Notes: a model not told the origin generated them from the sequence alone. Positions 43,590 through 53,950 are shown, counted from the first letter of the stretch. The stretch: 64,000 bases of DNA from Paracoccus sp. (in: a-proteobacteria) (GCA_030538425.1 JAUNTZ010000004.1:1-64000); one strand, 5' to 3'. Numbers and translations: made by a program.

Positions 43590-45818
43590 TTGGAACGATC
43601 AGCCCAAACCGGATTTTGGTGCCGCATCGCGGCCTTTCTTCATGTCGTGGTCGCCGCGTTTTTCATCGCCGCAGGTGCTGCATCGGCGCAGTCGCCGGTC
43701 CTCGCGCAATTCCTTGAGACCGTCGCACCCGCCGATCTGGCCCCCGGCGCGGACGGGTTCGGGCCGTTGCGGGACGATCTGCCGGTGGCCCCCGTCATGC
43801 GCGGCGCAGATCGGATCGGCTGGGCCTTTATCACCAGCGATTTCGTTGGCACCACCGGCTATTCGGGCAAGCCCATTCACACCATGGTCGCGGTCGATGA
43901 TGGCGCGCAGGTGATCGGCGTCAAGCTGGTGAAACATTCCGAACCCATCGTGCTGATCGGCATCCCCGAATCGCGCATGGTCGAGATGGTGGCGGGCTAT
44001 GTGGGCCTCGATCTGGTGGCTGAGGCGCTCGCGGGCGGCTCGGCGCATGATCTGAACATCATTTCGGGCGCAACCGTTACGGTCATGGTGATCGACGACA
44101 ATATCGTGCGCGCGGGCCTGCGGGTGGCGCGGGCGCTGGGTCTGGGCGGGCTTGGTCCCGATCAGGCGGAGGCCGCGCCCCCGCGCGAGATTGCCGAGGA
44201 CGCCGCCCCGATCACCGACTGGGCCGAGGGTGAGGGCGATGGCACCATCCGCCGTCTGGTCCTGACCGTGGGTGAGATCAACGAGGCCTTCGACGCCCAT
44301 GACGACCTGCGCGCCGCCGCACGCCCCCTGCCCAATGAGCCGGAGACGGTGTTCATCGACATGCAGGCGGCGCTTGTCTCGGTGCCCTCCATCGGTCTGC
44401 CGATCCTTGGCGCGGCGGAATATGGCAATGTCGAGACATGGCTGGAGGAAGGCGACAGCGCCATCGCGATTGCCGGTCTTGGCATCTATTCCTTCAAGGG
44501 GTCGGGCTATGTGCGCGGCGGGATATTTGACCGTATCCAGTTGATTCAGGACGATATCTCGGTGCGGTTCCGCGACCGCCAGCATCGCCGCACCACCATC
44601 GCCCTAGAAGGCGCGCCCGATTTTACCGAGATGGACCTGTTCCGCATCCCCGCCGATAGCGGCTTTGATCCGGCGCGGCCCTTCCGCATTCAGCTTCTGG
44701 TGCATCGTGATGTCTCGGCCCTGGACAAGGCGTTTCTGACCTATGATCTGGGCTATCAACTGCCCGAGCGTTATCTGGCCCCGCTGCCCGCGCCGGAACC
44801 CGCTCCTGCGCCCGCCGCGCCCGTCGCCGCCGATCTGGACGAGGCCGCCGCGCAGGCCGCGCTGTGGCAACGGGTCTGGGATGCCAAGCGCCCGCAGATC
44901 GCGGTTGTGGTCGCCATGCTGGGCGTGCTGACGGCGGCGTTCTTCTTTCAGGACTTTTTCACCCGCTCGGAACGCGCGGTGCGGATTTTCCGGCTGTCCT
45001 TCCTGACCGTGACGCTTGTCGTTCTGGGCTGGATGTGGAACGCGCAGCTTTCGGTGGTGAATATCCTCGCGCTGTTCGCCAGCCTGCGCGACGGGTTTTC
45101 GTGGCAGGCATTCATGCTGGACCCGCTGACCTTCATCCTGTGGTTCAGCGTCGCGGCGGCGCTGATCTTCTGGGGGCGTGGGGCCTATTGCGGCTGGCTT
45201 TGCCCGTTCGGCGCATTGCAGGAACTGACCAACCAGATCGCGCGCAAGCTGAGCGTGCCGCAGATCACCGTGCCGTGGTTCATCCATGAACGGGCATGGG
45301 CGGTGAAATACATGATCTTCCTTGGCCTGTTCGGGGTCTCGCTGATGAGCCTTGACCGGGCCGAGCATCTGGCCGAGGTCGAGCCGTTCAAGACCGCGAT
45401 TATCCTGAACTTCCAACGCTCATGGCCGTTCCTGCTTTATGTCGGCGTGCTGCTGGGGGCCGGGCTGTTCATCGAGCGGTTCTATTGCCGTTACCTCTGC
45501 CCGCTTGGCGCGGCGCTGGCGATCCCGGCGCGGCTGCGGATGTTCGACTGGCTCAAGCGTTACAAGGAATGCGGCAATCCGTGCCAGACCTGCGCCAAGG
45601 AATGTTTCGTGCAGGCCATCCATCCCGAGGGCCAGATCAACCCCAACGAGTGTCTGAACTGTATGCACTGTCAGGTGCTGTATCACTCGGAGACGAAATG
45701 CCCCGTCGTCATCAAGCGGCTGAAACGCCGCAAGAGCATCAGCGACAGCGGCGTGCCCGATCTTGGGCCGCGCGCGGGCATCACCAACCACCCCAATCTT
45801 GTGACGAAGGGAGTCTGA
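43590..45818 (+). CDS. nosR: NosR, membrane iron-sulfur flavoprotein for nitrous oxide reduction
   Basis: 742 residues. Supports electron supply to and activation of NosZ. Signal-like N-terminus ([15 protein letters not shown]), then a periplasmic FMN-binding domain ([19 protein letters not shown] around residues 152-170, Thr as flavin site). A membrane region with several helices follows, with two CxxxCP motifs ([13 protein letters not shown] and [10 protein letters not shown]). Then come 4Fe-4S ferredoxin cysteines in [12 protein letters not shown] and CLNCMHCQ. The start is TTG at 43590, supported by AGGAAG five bases upstream; the nearby ATG at 43558 is out of frame. Confidence 0.95.
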   Translation: MERSAQTGFWCRIAAFLHVVVAAFFIAAGAASAQSPVLAQFLETVAPADLAPGADGFGPLRDDLPVAPVMRGADRIGWAFITSDFVGTTGYSGKPIHTMVAVDDGAQVIGVKLVKHSEPIVLIGIPESRMVEMVAGYVGLDLVAEALAGGSAHDLNIISGATVTVMVIDDNIVRAGLRVARALGLGGLGPDQAEAAPPREIAEDAAPITDWAEGEGDGTIRRLVLTVGEINEAFDAHDDLRAAARPLPNEPETVFIDMQAALVSVPSIGLPILGAAEYGNVETWLEEGDSAIAIAGLGIYSFKGSGYVRGGIFDRIQLIQDDISVRFRDRQHRRTTIALEGAPDFTEMDLFRIPADSGFDPARPFRIQLLVHRDVSALDKAFLTYDLGYQLPERYLAPLPAPEPAPAPAAPVAADLDEAAAQAALWQRVWDAKRPQIAVVVAMLGVLTAAFFFQDFFTRSERAVRIFRLSFLTVTLVVLGWMWNAQLSVVNILALFASLRDGFSWQAFMLDPLTFILWFSVAAALIFWGRGAYCGWLCPFGALQELTNQIARKLSVPQITVPWFIHERAWAVKYMIFLGLFGVSLMSLDRAEHLAEVEPFKTAIILNFQRSWPFLLYVGVLLGAGLFIERFYCRYLCPLGAALAIPARLRMFDWLKRYKECGNPCQTCAKECFVQAIHPEGQINPNECLNCMHCQVLYHSETKCPVVIKRLKRRKSISDSGVPDLGPRAGITNHPNLVTKGV

Positions 45819-45819
45819 G

Positions 45820-47796
45820 ATGATTGAAGACAACAAGACCCGGATCAGCCGTCGCGGCCTGCTTGGCGCAACGGCAGGCGGCGCAGCCCTGCTGGGCGGT
45901 GGCATCACCACGCGCAGCGCCTTCCTTGCCGCCGCGACCGGCGGCGCGGCGACCGCAGCCGCCTCAAGCGCGGCGCAGGCGCAAGCGGCCTCTGGCGCGC
46001 CCAATGTGCATATCGCGCCCGGCCAGCTTGATACCTATTACGGCTTCTGGTCCTCGGGCCAGACCGGCGAGGCGCGGATCCTGGGCATCCCGTCCATGCG
46101 CGAATTGATGCGGATTCCGGTGTTCAACCGCTGTTCCGCGACCGGCTGGGGCCAGACCAATGAATCGATCCGCATCCATCAGCGGACGATGAGCGACAAG
46201 ACCCGCGCTTTCCTTGAGGCGAATGGCAAGAAGATCCACGACAACGGCGATCTTCACCATATCCATATGTCCTATACGGACGGGCGCTATGACGGCCAGT
46301 ATCTGTTCATGCAGGACAAGGCCAATGGCCGCATCGCGCGGATCCGCTGCGATGTGATGAAATGCGACGCCATTCTGGAAATGCCCAACGCCACCGCCAT
46401 GCACGGGATGCGCCCGCGCAAGGTGCCGTCCTCGAACTATATCTTCTGCAACAGTGAGGATGAAACGCCGCTGGTCAATGACGGCACGACCATGCATGAC
46501 ACCTCCACCTATGTGAACCTGTTCAGCGCCGTGGACAGCGAAACCATGGATGTGGCCTGGCAGATCATGGTCTCGGGCAACCTTGACAATTGCGACGCCG
46601 ATTATGACGGGAAATATGCGTTCTCGACCTCGTATAACTCGGAAATGGGGATGACCCAGCCCGAGATGACCGCCGCCGAAATGGACCATGTGGTGATTTT
46701 CGACATTGAGGCGATCGAGGCCGCGATCGAACGTGGCGAGTATGAGGAGCTCAACGGCGCCAAGGTGCTGGACGGGCGCAAGGAAAACGCGGCTGCACGG
46801 CTGACCCGTTACGTCCCGATCCCGAACAACCCGCATGGCTGCAACATGGCCCCGGACAAGATCCACCTCTGCATCGCGGGCAAGCTGTCGCCCACGGTCA
46901 GCGTGATCGACGTGCGCCTGCTGCCCCCGGTCTTTGCCGATGAGGCGGAACCCGAAAGCTGCATCGTCGCACAGCCCGAGCTGGGCCTTGGCCCGCTGCA
47001 CACTGCCTTTGACGGCGAGGGGAACTGCTATACCTCGCTGTTCCTCGACAGTCAGGTGGTCAAGTGGAACCTTGATCGTGCCGTGCGCGCCTATGCGGGC
47101 GAAAATGTCGATCCGATCATCTCCAAGGTCGATGTGCATTATCAGCCGGGCCACCTGAAAACCACGCTTGGCGAAACGCTTGATGCCGATGGCAAATGGT
47201 TGGTCTGTCTGTCCAAGTTCTCGAAGGACCGCTTCCTGAATGTCGGCCCGCTCAAGCCCGAAAACGACCAGTTGATCGACATCTCGACCGATCAGATGGT
47301 GGTGGTCCATGACGGCCCGAACTTTGCCGAGCCGCATGACGCGATTGCCGTTCCGGCCGCGCTGATGACGCCGATCATCAAATCGGTCTGGGACCGCAAC
47401 GATCCGATGTGGGCAGAGACCCGCGCACAGGCCGAGGCCGACGGGATCGACCTTGACGACTGGCAGGACAGCGTGATCCGCGATGAGGCCGACCCGACCA
47501 AGGTGCGGGTCTATATGTCCTCGCAGGCGCCGAACTTTGCCCTCGACATGTTCGAGGTCAACGAGGGCGACGAGGTCACCGTCATCGTCACCAACCTTGA
47601 CGATATCGACGACCTGACCCACGGCTTCACGCTTGGCAATCACGGTATCGCGATGGAGGTCGGGCCTATGGCCACGTCCTCGATCACCTTCAAGGCGGCG
47701 AAGCCCGGCGTTTACTGGTATTATTGCCAGTGGTTCTGCCACGCGCTGCATATGGAGATGCGCGGCCGGATGCTGGTTAACCCCAAGGCGGCCTGA
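45820..47796 (+). CDS. nosZ: Nitrous-oxide reductase, clade I
   Basis: Reduces N2O to N2 in the periplasm. 658 residues. A Tat signal ([16 protein letters not shown]) marks the clade I, Tat-exported type. The N-terminal seven-bladed propeller carries CuZ histidines in [21 protein letters not shown] and [12 protein letters not shown]. The C-terminal cupredoxin has the CuA ligands in [12 protein letters not shown] (C-x3-C-x3-H-x2-M) near residues 635-646. AAGGGAG precedes the ATG, one base after the nosR stop. It shares one base with nosD. Confidence 0.98.
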   Translation: MIEDNKTRISRRGLLGATAGGAALLGGGITTRSAFLAAATGGAATAAASSAAQAQAASGAPNVHIAPGQLDTYYGFWSSGQTGEARILGIPSMRELMRIPVFNRCSATGWGQTNESIRIHQRTMSDKTRAFLEANGKKIHDNGDLHHIHMSYTDGRYDGQYLFMQDKANGRIARIRCDVMKCDAILEMPNATAMHGMRPRKVPSSNYIFCNSEDETPLVNDGTTMHDTSTYVNLFSAVDSETMDVAWQIMVSGNLDNCDADYDGKYAFSTSYNSEMGMTQPEMTAAEMDHVVIFDIEAIEAAIERGEYEELNGAKVLDGRKENAAARLTRYVPIPNNPHGCNMAPDKIHLCIAGKLSPTVSVIDVRLLPPVFADEAEPESCIVAQPELGLGPLHTAFDGEGNCYTSLFLDSQVVKWNLDRAVRAYAGENVDPIISKVDVHYQPGHLKTTLGETLDADGKWLVCLSKFSKDRFLNVGPLKPENDQLIDISTDQMVVVHDGPNFAEPHDAIAVPAALMTPIIKSVWDRNDPMWAETRAQAEADGIDLDDWQDSVIRDEADPTKVRVYMSSQAPNFALDMFEVNEGDEVTVIVTNLDDIDDLTHGFTLGNHGIAMEVGPMATSSITFKAAKPGVYWYYCQWFCHALHMEMRGRMLVNPKAA

Positions 47797-49124
47797 TGAT
47801 GATCCGCATCCTTGCCCTTGCCATGATCCTGCTGGCCGGTCCCCTCGGGGCCGCCACTGCGGTCGTGCCTGCGGGCGGGGATGCTTTGCAACGCGCCATC
47901 GCCGGGTCCGCGCCCGGCGATGTGCTGATCCTTGAGCCGGGGCTGCATCACGGCCCCGTCACCATCGACCACGCCCTGACGCTTGAAGGGCGTGAGGGCG
48001 CGCAGATCGACGGCGGCGGGCAGGGCAGCGTGATTTTTGTCACCGCCGAGAATGTCACCATTCGCGGGCTGCTGCTGACCGGATCGGGCAATTCGCATCA
48101 GGATATCGATTCGGGCGTGTTGCTGACCCGGACCGCCCATGGCGCTTTGGTTGAGAATAACCGGCTGGAGGGCAATCTTTACGGCGTCGATATTCACGGC
48201 GCGCGGGACAGCATCGTCCAGAACAACGTGATCATCGGGCGGCGCGACCACCGGATGAACAGCCGGGGCAATGGCGTCTATGTCTGGAACGCGCCCGGCG
48301 CGCAGGTGATCGGGAACCGCATCCGCTATGGGCGTGACGGGATCTTTACCAACTCATCGCGGCAAAACGTGTTTCGCGACAATATGATGACCGATCTGCG
48401 TTTCGCCGTGCATTACATGTATACCAATGACAGCGAGGTCAGCGGCAATATCTCGGTGGGGAACCATCTGGGCTATGCGATGATGTTCTCGGACCGGGTG
48501 ACGATCACTGATAACCTGTCGATCAACGACCGCGACCATGGGGTGATGCTGAACTATGCCAATGGCGCGGATGTGGCGGGCAATCTGGTTACCGGCGGGC
48601 CGGAAAAATGCACCTTCATCTATAACGCGCATCGCAACCTGATCGTGGACAACCGTTTCGAGGGCTGCGATATTGGCATCCATTTCACCGCAGGTTCCGA
48701 ACGCAACGCATTGACCGGAAACGCCTTTATCGGCAACCGCACGCAGGTGAAATATGTCGGCACCCGCGATATCGAATGGAGCCTTGAGGGGCGCGGCAAT
48801 TACTGGTCGGATCACCCGGTTTTCGATCTGAACGGCGACGGGATTGCCGACAGCCGGTTTCGGCCGAATGATCTGATGGATCATATTCTCTGGTCGCAGC
48901 CCGCCGCCGCGCTTCTGACCGGCAGCCCCGCTGTGCAGTTGATCCGCTGGAGCCAGGCGAATTTCCCGGCCACCCTGCCGGGCGGCGTCGTGGACAGCTT
49001 TCCGCTGACCCGCCCTGTGGTGATCGACCTGCCCCCCGAAATTGCAGAAATGGCGGCTCGCGCGCCGCTTTGGAAAACCGTAAGGACCGATGACGATGGC
49101 GCTGACGCTTTCGCACCTCACTAA
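47796..49124 (+). CDS. nosD: NosD, periplasmic copper-site maturation protein
   Basis: 442 residues with a signal peptide (ILALAMILLAGPLGAATA) and a right-handed parallel beta-helix (CASH/PbH1 repeats: GNRIRYGRDGIFTNSS, DNLSINDRDHGVMLNYAN and similar). Works with NosF and NosY in delivering sulfur for the CuZ tetranuclear centre. The ATG shares a base with the nosZ stop (TGATG). Two consecutive ATGs are possible starts. Confidence 0.95.
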   Translation: MMIRILALAMILLAGPLGAATAVVPAGGDALQRAIAGSAPGDVLILEPGLHHGPVTIDHALTLEGREGAQIDGGGQGSVIFVTAENVTIRGLLLTGSGNSHQDIDSGVLLTRTAHGALVENNRLEGNLYGVDIHGARDSIVQNNVIIGRRDHRMNSRGNGVYVWNAPGAQVIGNRIRYGRDGIFTNSSRQNVFRDNMMTDLRFAVHYMYTNDSEVSGNISVGNHLGYAMMFSDRVTITDNLSINDRDHGVMLNYANGADVAGNLVTGGPEKCTFIYNAHRNLIVDNRFEGCDIGIHFTAGSERNALTGNAFIGNRTQVKYVGTRDIEWSLEGRGNYWSDHPVFDLNGDGIADSRFRPNDLMDHILWSQPAAALLTGSPAVQLIRWSQANFPATLPGGVVDSFPLTRPVVIDLPPEIAEMAARAPLWKTVRTDDDGADAFAPH

Positions 49125-49989
49125 ACGCTTCGGCGATTTCACCGCGCTGAATGATGTGGCGCTTGCCGTTCAGCCCGGTCAGCGGGTCGCGCTGCTGGGC
49201 CATAACGGCGCGGGCAAATCCACGCTGATGAAGATCGTGCTGGGGCTGATCCCCTTTGATGGCGGCGAGGTGTCGGTGATGGGCTCAGGCCCGGGCAGCG
49301 CCGAGGCCCGCGCGCGCGTCGCCTATCTGCCCGAGAACGTCGCATTTCACCCCGCGCTGAGCGGGCTTGAGATGGTCCGCTATTATCTGCGGCTGCGCGG
49401 TCAGCCGGTCTCCGAGGCACCCGGCTTGCTGGAGCGGGTCGGGCTTGGCCATGCGATGAAGCGGCGCATCGGCACTTATTCCAAGGGGATGCGGCAGCGG
49501 GTCGGTCTGGCGCAGGCGCTGATCGGGCGGCCCGGCCTGCTGGTTCTGGATGAGCCGACCTCGGGGCTTGATCCGGTCTCGCGGCGGTCGTTTTACGAAT
49601 TGCTGGACGGTCTGGCCGCCGAGGGCGCGGGCATCCTGCTCTCCAGCCACGCCCTGACCGAGGTTGAGGCGCGCACCGATCGCATCGTCATTCTGTCGCA
49701 GGGCCGTCGCGTGGCTGAGGGCACATTGGCCGATCTGCGCCGTGAGGCGGCGTTGCCGGTCTCTTATCTGCTGATCCCGCAACCGGGGGCCGAACCGGGC
49801 CTGCGCGCCGCATTCCCCGAGGCGCGCGACAACCCTGCGGGCCTGATCCTGTCGGGCGCGCAAAGCGACAAGCTGGAGACTCTGCGCCGCATCGCGGCCA
49901 TGCCGGATCTGGTCGCGGATCTGGAGGTGATGCCGCCCAGTCTGGAAGATATCTACAGCCATTTCGGCGCAAAGGGGGCCGCAGCATGA
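49090..49989 (+). CDS. nosF: NosF, ABC ATPase for NosZ maturation
   Basis: 299 residues. Walker A LLGHNGAGKSTLMKI near 36, signature YSKGMRQRVGLAQAL, Walker B LLVLDEPTSGLDP, and the switch His in LLSSHALTEVE. Energises the NosDFY complex from the cytoplasm. It overlaps the end of nosD by 35 bp. Two in-frame ATGs, 49090 and 49096; AAGGA sits three and nine bases ahead of them respectively, so the second is at least as likely. Confidence 0.95.
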   Translation: MTMALTLSHLTKRFGDFTALNDVALAVQPGQRVALLGHNGAGKSTLMKIVLGLIPFDGGEVSVMGSGPGSAEARARVAYLPENVAFHPALSGLEMVRYYLRLRGQPVSEAPGLLERVGLGHAMKRRIGTYSKGMRQRVGLAQALIGRPGLLVLDEPTSGLDPVSRRSFYELLDGLAAEGAGILLSSHALTEVEARTDRIVILSQGRRVAEGTLADLRREAALPVSYLLIPQPGAEPGLRAAFPEARDNPAGLILSGAQSDKLETLRRIAAMPDLVADLEVMPPSLEDIYSHFGAKGAAA

Positions 49990-50810
49990 TCGGGCGTATT
50001 CTGGCCACGGCGCAGGCTGAATTGCGCATCGCGCTGCGCAACCGTTGGGTGGCGATTGCGGTTGCCATGATGGCGGTGTTTGCGCTTGTGCTGTCGGCGG
50101 CGGGTTCGGCGCCCACGGGGGCACTTGGCGCGGACCGGCTGTCGGTGGTGGTGGCCTCACTGACGAATCTTGCCGTCTATCTGGTTCCGCTGCTCGCTTT
50201 GCTGATGTCATTCGACGCGGTGGCGGGCGAGGTTGAGCGCGGCACGCTGCCGCTGCTTCTGACCTATCCGATTGCGCGGGCCGAGATCCTGGCCGGACGC
50301 CTGCTGGCGCATCTGGCCATTCTGGGGCTGGCGGTCGCGGTGGGTTACGGTCTGGCCGCGATTGCCGCGATTGCCGTTGATGGCGGCGCAGTCGCCGGTC
50401 TGCCCGCCTTGTGGCGCCTGTTCTGGACCTCGCTCTTACTGGGCGCGAGCTTTCTGGGTCTTGGCTATGTGCTGTCGGCTTTGTCGCGCAGGCCGTCGGG
50501 GGCGGCGGGTCTGGCGATTGGCGCATGGCTGGTCGCGGTGGTGCTTTACGACCTTGGCCTTCTGGCCGGTCTGGTCGCCACCGGCGGCGAGGGGGCCTTC
50601 GGCGCGGCGCTGCCCGCTTTGTTGCTGGCCAACCCCGCCGATGCGTTCCGCCTGTATAATCTTGCCGCATCTGAGGCCACGGCGGCGGCGGCAGGTCTGG
50701 GCGGGGCTGCGAACACGATCCCCGCATGGGCCTCGCTTTTGTCCCTGTTACTGTGGCCGGTCGCGATGCTGACCGCCGCCAGCCTTGTCTTTCGTCGGGT
50801 GCAGCCATGA
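49986..50810 (+). CDS. nosY: NosY, ABC permease for NosZ maturation
   Basis: 274 residues with six predicted membrane helices. The block DAVAGEVERGTLPLLLTYPIAR is typical of NosY/ABC-2 permeases. Partner of NosF in the inner membrane. ATGA overlaps with nosF upstream and nosL downstream. Confidence 0.95.
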   Translation: MIGRILATAQAELRIALRNRWVAIAVAMMAVFALVLSAAGSAPTGALGADRLSVVVASLTNLAVYLVPLLALLMSFDAVAGEVERGTLPLLLTYPIARAEILAGRLLAHLAILGLAVAVGYGLAAIAAIAVDGGAVAGLPALWRLFWTSLLLGASFLGLGYVLSALSRRPSGAAGLAIGAWLVAVVLYDLGLLAGLVATGGEGAFGAALPALLLANPADAFRLYNLAASEATAAAAGLGGAANTIPAWASLLSLLLWPVAMLTAASLVFRRVQP

Positions 50811-51367
50811 AACGTCTTGCCCTGATCGCCCTTGTCGCGCTGAGCGCCTGCCGAGAGGAACAGGCCGCCATCCCGGGGCCTGTGACGATGACCGAATCGG
50901 CGGTGGGTCACTTCTGCCAGATGAACGTGTTGGAACATCCCGGCCCCAAGGCGCAGGTGCATCTCAAGGACGTGATGGACCCGCTGTTCTTCAGTCAGGT
51001 GCGCGACGCCATTGCCTATCAGCGGATGCCTGAGCAAAGCCACGAGGTGATCGCGGTCTATGTCAGCGATATCGCGCAGGCCGAAAGCTGGGATTTCCCC
51101 GGCGCGGATAACTGGATCGCGCAGGAAAGCGCGGTCTATGTTCTGGGCTCTGACCGCGAGGGCGGGATGGGCGCGGCCGAGACGATCCCCTTTTCGACGC
51201 GAGAGGCCGCCGAGGCCTTTATCGCGGACCATGGCGGTGAGATCCGCGCCCTTGACCAGATCACCACCGAAGAGGTGCTCAGCCCCGATGACGGGGCGAG
51301 CGCCGCGGCTGAGGATGACAGCGCGGGCGATTATGCCGACCGGCTTCGCAGGCTTGGCCGGGATTGA
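50807..51367 (+). CDS. nosL: NosL, copper-binding lipoprotein
   Basis: 186 residues. A lipobox (LVALSAC) after a short signal peptide indicates an outer-membrane or periplasmic lipoprotein. MNVLEHPGPKAQVHLKD carries the conserved Met and His for Cu(I), and the preceding CQM is also a ligand candidate. NosL hands copper to apo-NosZ through NosDFY. ATGA overlap with nosY. The last 25 residues are acidic and of low complexity. Confidence 0.94.
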   Translation: MKRLALIALVALSACREEQAAIPGPVTMTESAVGHFCQMNVLEHPGPKAQVHLKDVMDPLFFSQVRDAIAYQRMPEQSHEVIAVYVSDIAQAESWDFPGADNWIAQESAVYVLGSDREGGMGAAETIPFSTREAAEAFIADHGGEIRALDQITTEEVLSPDDGASAAAEDDSAGDYADRLRRLGRD

Positions 51368-51377
51368 GGAGAAAGCG

Positions 51378-52274
51378 ATGAACAGGCGGCGGTTTCTGAC
51401 AATCACGGCGGCGATGTGCGCCTATGCGGCGCTGCCCGGTGGGGCTCGGGCGGGCGGCTATGCGCAGTGGGAAGGGGTCGCGCTTGGCGCAAGGGCGCGG
51501 ATCACGCTTGAGGCGCCCGATGCGGGGCTGTTCGAGGCAATCCGCGCCGAGATTGCCCGGCTGGAGGATGTGTTCAGCCTCTATCGCCCCGGCTCCGCCC
51601 TGTCGCGGCTCAACCGCGACGGCGTGATCGAGGCCCCGCCCTTTGAGCTTGCCGATTGCCTTGCCCTTGCCGGGCGGGTGCATGAGGCGACCCACGGGCT
51701 GTTCGATCCGACCGTCCAATCGCTCTGGCTGGCCTATGCCGATGCGCAAGGCGCGCCCGCGCCCGCGCGGCTCAAGGCGCTTGCGATGGGGTGGCAGGGG
51801 GTGCGGCTGGACCCCGCGCGGATCAGCCTGGGTGAGGGCATGGCCCTGACGCTGAACGGGATTGCGCAGGGCTATATCGCGGACCGGGTCGCGGCGCTGA
51901 TCCGGGCGCGGGGCTACGACCGCGTCATGGTCGATACGGGTGAGCTGCACGCCATCGGCACCGCGCCGGATGGGCGCGACTGGCCGGTGACGCTTGCGGG
52001 CGGCGGGCAGATCGGGCTGGAGAGCCGCGCGCTTGCCACATCGGCGCCGCTTGGCACCAGCTTTGATGCGGGCGGACGGGTCGGGCATATTCTGGACCCG
52101 CGCAGCAGAGAGCCTGCCCCTGCGCGATGGGCTTCGGTCTCGGTGTCGTCGGGCTCGGCGGCGGTGGCGGATGCGCTGTCAACGGCCTGCTGCCTGATGG
52201 AAAGCCGCGCCGCGATGGACCGTGCCGCAGCCGGTTTCCGCGACACAAGGGTTGAGCGGGCTCAGGCGGTGTAG
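51378..52274 (+). CDS. nosX: NosX, FAD:protein FMN transferase for NosR
   Basis: ApbE-family enzyme of 298 residues that attaches FMN to NosR. Tat-type signal MNRRRFLTITAAMCAYAALP. ApbE motifs: DVFSLYRPGSALSRLNRDG, LTLNGIAQGYIADRVAALI and VMVDTGELHAIG, where many ApbE proteins read NxGG; the Glu-Leu here is an oddity within NosX. GGAG precedes the ATG. The last 85 codons are duplicated directly downstream. Confidence 0.93.
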   Translation: MNRRRFLTITAAMCAYAALPGGARAGGYAQWEGVALGARARITLEAPDAGLFEAIRAEIARLEDVFSLYRPGSALSRLNRDGVIEAPPFELADCLALAGRVHEATHGLFDPTVQSLWLAYADAQGAPAPARLKALAMGWQGVRLDPARISLGEGMALTLNGIAQGYIADRVAALIRARGYDRVMVDTGELHAIGTAPDGRDWPVTLAGGGQIGLESRALATSAPLGTSFDAGGRVGHILDPRSREPAPARWASVSVSSGSAAVADALSTACCLMESRAAMDRAAAGFRDTRVERAQAV

Positions 52275-52591
52275 CCCCTCACCGTCTGGGCCTTGCGGGC
52301 TCGATAACCGCGCGCTTGCCACATCGGCGCCGCTTGGCACCAGCTTTGATGCGGGCGGACGGGTCGGGCATATTCTGGACCCGCGCAGCAGAGAGCCTGC
52401 CCCTGCGCGATGGGCTTCGGTCTCGGTGTCGTCGGGCTCGGCGGCGGTGGCGGATGCGCTGTCAACGGCCTGTTGCCTGATGGAGAGCCGCGCCGAGATG
52501 GACCGCGCCACAGCCGGTTTCCGAGACACAAGGGTTGAGCGGGCTCAGGCGGCGTAGCCCTCACCCTCTGGGCCTTGCAGGCTCGGGCGCG
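52024..52591. repeat. Duplicated nosX/pirin junction (284-bp unit, two copies)
   Basis: Units start at 52024 and 52308 with CCGCGCGCTTGCCACATCGG. The unit holds the last 83 codons of nosX, its TAG, and the beginning of the convergent pirin-gene terminus (CTCTGGGCCTTG). By eye the first 166 bases are identical between copies, and about ten differences, including one indel, all fall in the last 115 bases. Confidence 0.92.
52308..52557 (+). pseudogene. Orphan copy of the nosX 3' end
   Basis: Encodes RALATSAPLGTSFDAGGRVG onward to RVERAQAA and a TAG, in the same relative frame as NosX. Changes against NosX are confined to the last 25 residues (Ala to Glu, Ala to Thr, Val to Ala). No start codon or ribosome-binding site of its own is evident, so it is a non-functional fragment. 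Confidence 0.85.
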
Positions 52592-53514
52592 TGGATATGT
52601 TCGGCATCGTCGCCCGGCGGCAGGGTAAACGCGCCCCGGCCCCAATCGGCGCGGGCCCAGTCGATGCGGGCGGCCTCGATCCGCTCGCGGCTTGAGGCGA
52701 CGAAGTTCCACCAGATATAGCGCGGCCCGCTCAGCGTCGCCCCGCCCAGAGCCATCAGCCGCGCGCCCTCGGCCCCCGCCTCAACGGTGATCGCATCGCC
52801 GGGGCGGAAGACCATCATCCGACCGGCGGCGAAGTCGTCACCCGCGAACCGGATTGCGCCCTGGGTCACGTAAATGCCCCGGTCCTCGTGATTGTCGGGC
52901 AGGGGAAAGCGCGCGCCGGGGGCGAGCGTCACGTCCAGATAAAACGCCTCGGAGAACATCGTTGCCGGGGCGGCCTCACCGTAGGCCGCGCCAAGGATCA
53001 GGCGGGCTGTGACGCCATGGGCCTCGATCACGGGCAGGCTTTCCTTCGGGTGATGCTCAAAGATCGGCGCCATATCCTCAACCTCTTCGGGCAGGGCAAT
53101 CCAGCTTTGGATACCGAACAGGCTGTGCGGGCCTTGGCGGGCGGCCTCGCTTGTGCGCTCGGAATGAGTGACGCCGCGCCCGGCCACCATCCAGTTCAGC
53201 GCGCCGGGGCGGATGATCTGGTCGGTGCCGAGGCTGTCGCGATGATGAAAATCGCCCCGGTAAAGATAGGTCACGGTGCCAAGGCCGATATGGGGATGCG
53301 GGCGCACGTCGATGCCCTGGCCGGTCAGGAATTCGGCCGGGCCCGCCTGATCGAAAAAGATGAACGGGCCGACCATCTGGCGCTTGGGCGCGGGCAAGGC
53401 GCGGCGCACCTCGAAGCCGCCGATATCGCGGGCGCGCGGCACAATGACGGTCTCGATCGCATCGGCGCTCAGTTGATCGGGATGGCCGGGGGCTAACAGG
53501 GGGTTCCAGCTCAT
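52561..53514 (-). CDS. Pirin family protein
   Basis: 317 residues with two cupin halves. N-terminal cupin metal ligands are in RPHPHIGLGTVTYLYRG and the later GVTHSERTSE. Pirins are iron-binding redox sensors or quercetinases. The C-terminal half has the GQVAF-like GDAITVEAGAEGARLMALGG. The C-terminal codons lie at the edge of the nosX-tail duplication. Confidence 0.92.
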   Translation of the reverse strand: MSWNPLLAPGHPDQLSADAIETVIVPRARDIGGFEVRRALPAPKRQMVGPFIFFDQAGPAEFLTGQGIDVRPHPHIGLGTVTYLYRGDFHHRDSLGTDQIIRPGALNWMVAGRGVTHSERTSEAARQGPHSLFGIQSWIALPEEVEDMAPIFEHHPKESLPVIEAHGVTARLILGAAYGEAAPATMFSEAFYLDVTLAPGARFPLPDNHEDRGIYVTQGAIRFAGDDFAAGRMMVFRPGDAITVEAGAEGARLMALGGATLSGPRYIWWNFVASSRERIEAARIDWARADWGRGAFTLPPGDDAEHIHAPEPARPRG

Positions 53515-53578
53515 GTTCGGGGCCTTTCTGCGGTTTTTTCCAACCTAGCGCGCGGGGAGGGCCGCGCAAGGGCGGTGC

Positions 53579-53950
53579 CGTTCGGCCAGCCCGAACGCGG
53601 GGGGCGTTTTTGGCGTCATTCGGTTTGGGCAAGCGCGGCTGCTCGGGTGGCGACTGAGCGGGCCGCTCACGGCAGGTTTTCCCTCGCTTCTTTGAAACGC
53701 ATCGGCTGATAAATTCGCGCAAACGGCGTCGGTTGGGTCAAGCGCCTCTGCTCCGGTGGCGGTTGAGCGGACAAAACACGGACGGCGCATGGCATCCCCA
53801 TGCCCTTCGTTTCGTCCACGCTCATATGCGCGTGGCGTGGCACGACCGCCGATAGCCGACTTGCAAGAGCGCGGGGCAGGCCGGTGCCGCGCGGGTGGAC
53901 GTCTCGCCCAAGCCCGCCGCGCGACCACCGTTCGGCCAGCCCGAACGCGG
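53579..53950. repeat. Repeated hairpin and diverged direct repeats in the pirin/VOC intergenic region
   Basis: The 506 bp between the pirin start (53514) and the fusion gene (54021) hold no gene I can support. The sequence CGTTCGG-CCAGC-CCGAACG, itself a hairpin, occurs exactly twice (53579-53597 and 53929-53947). A looser direct repeat of about 40 bp begins at 53624 (TTTGGGCAAGCGCGGCTGCT) and 53731 (GTTGGGTCAAGCGCCTCTGC). The region should contain two divergent promoters, but no convincing box was found. Confidence 0.6.

Noticed and set aside
45964-47751. A 595-codon minus-strand open frame opposite nosZ
   Set aside because: Antisense shadow of the unmistakable nosZ frame.
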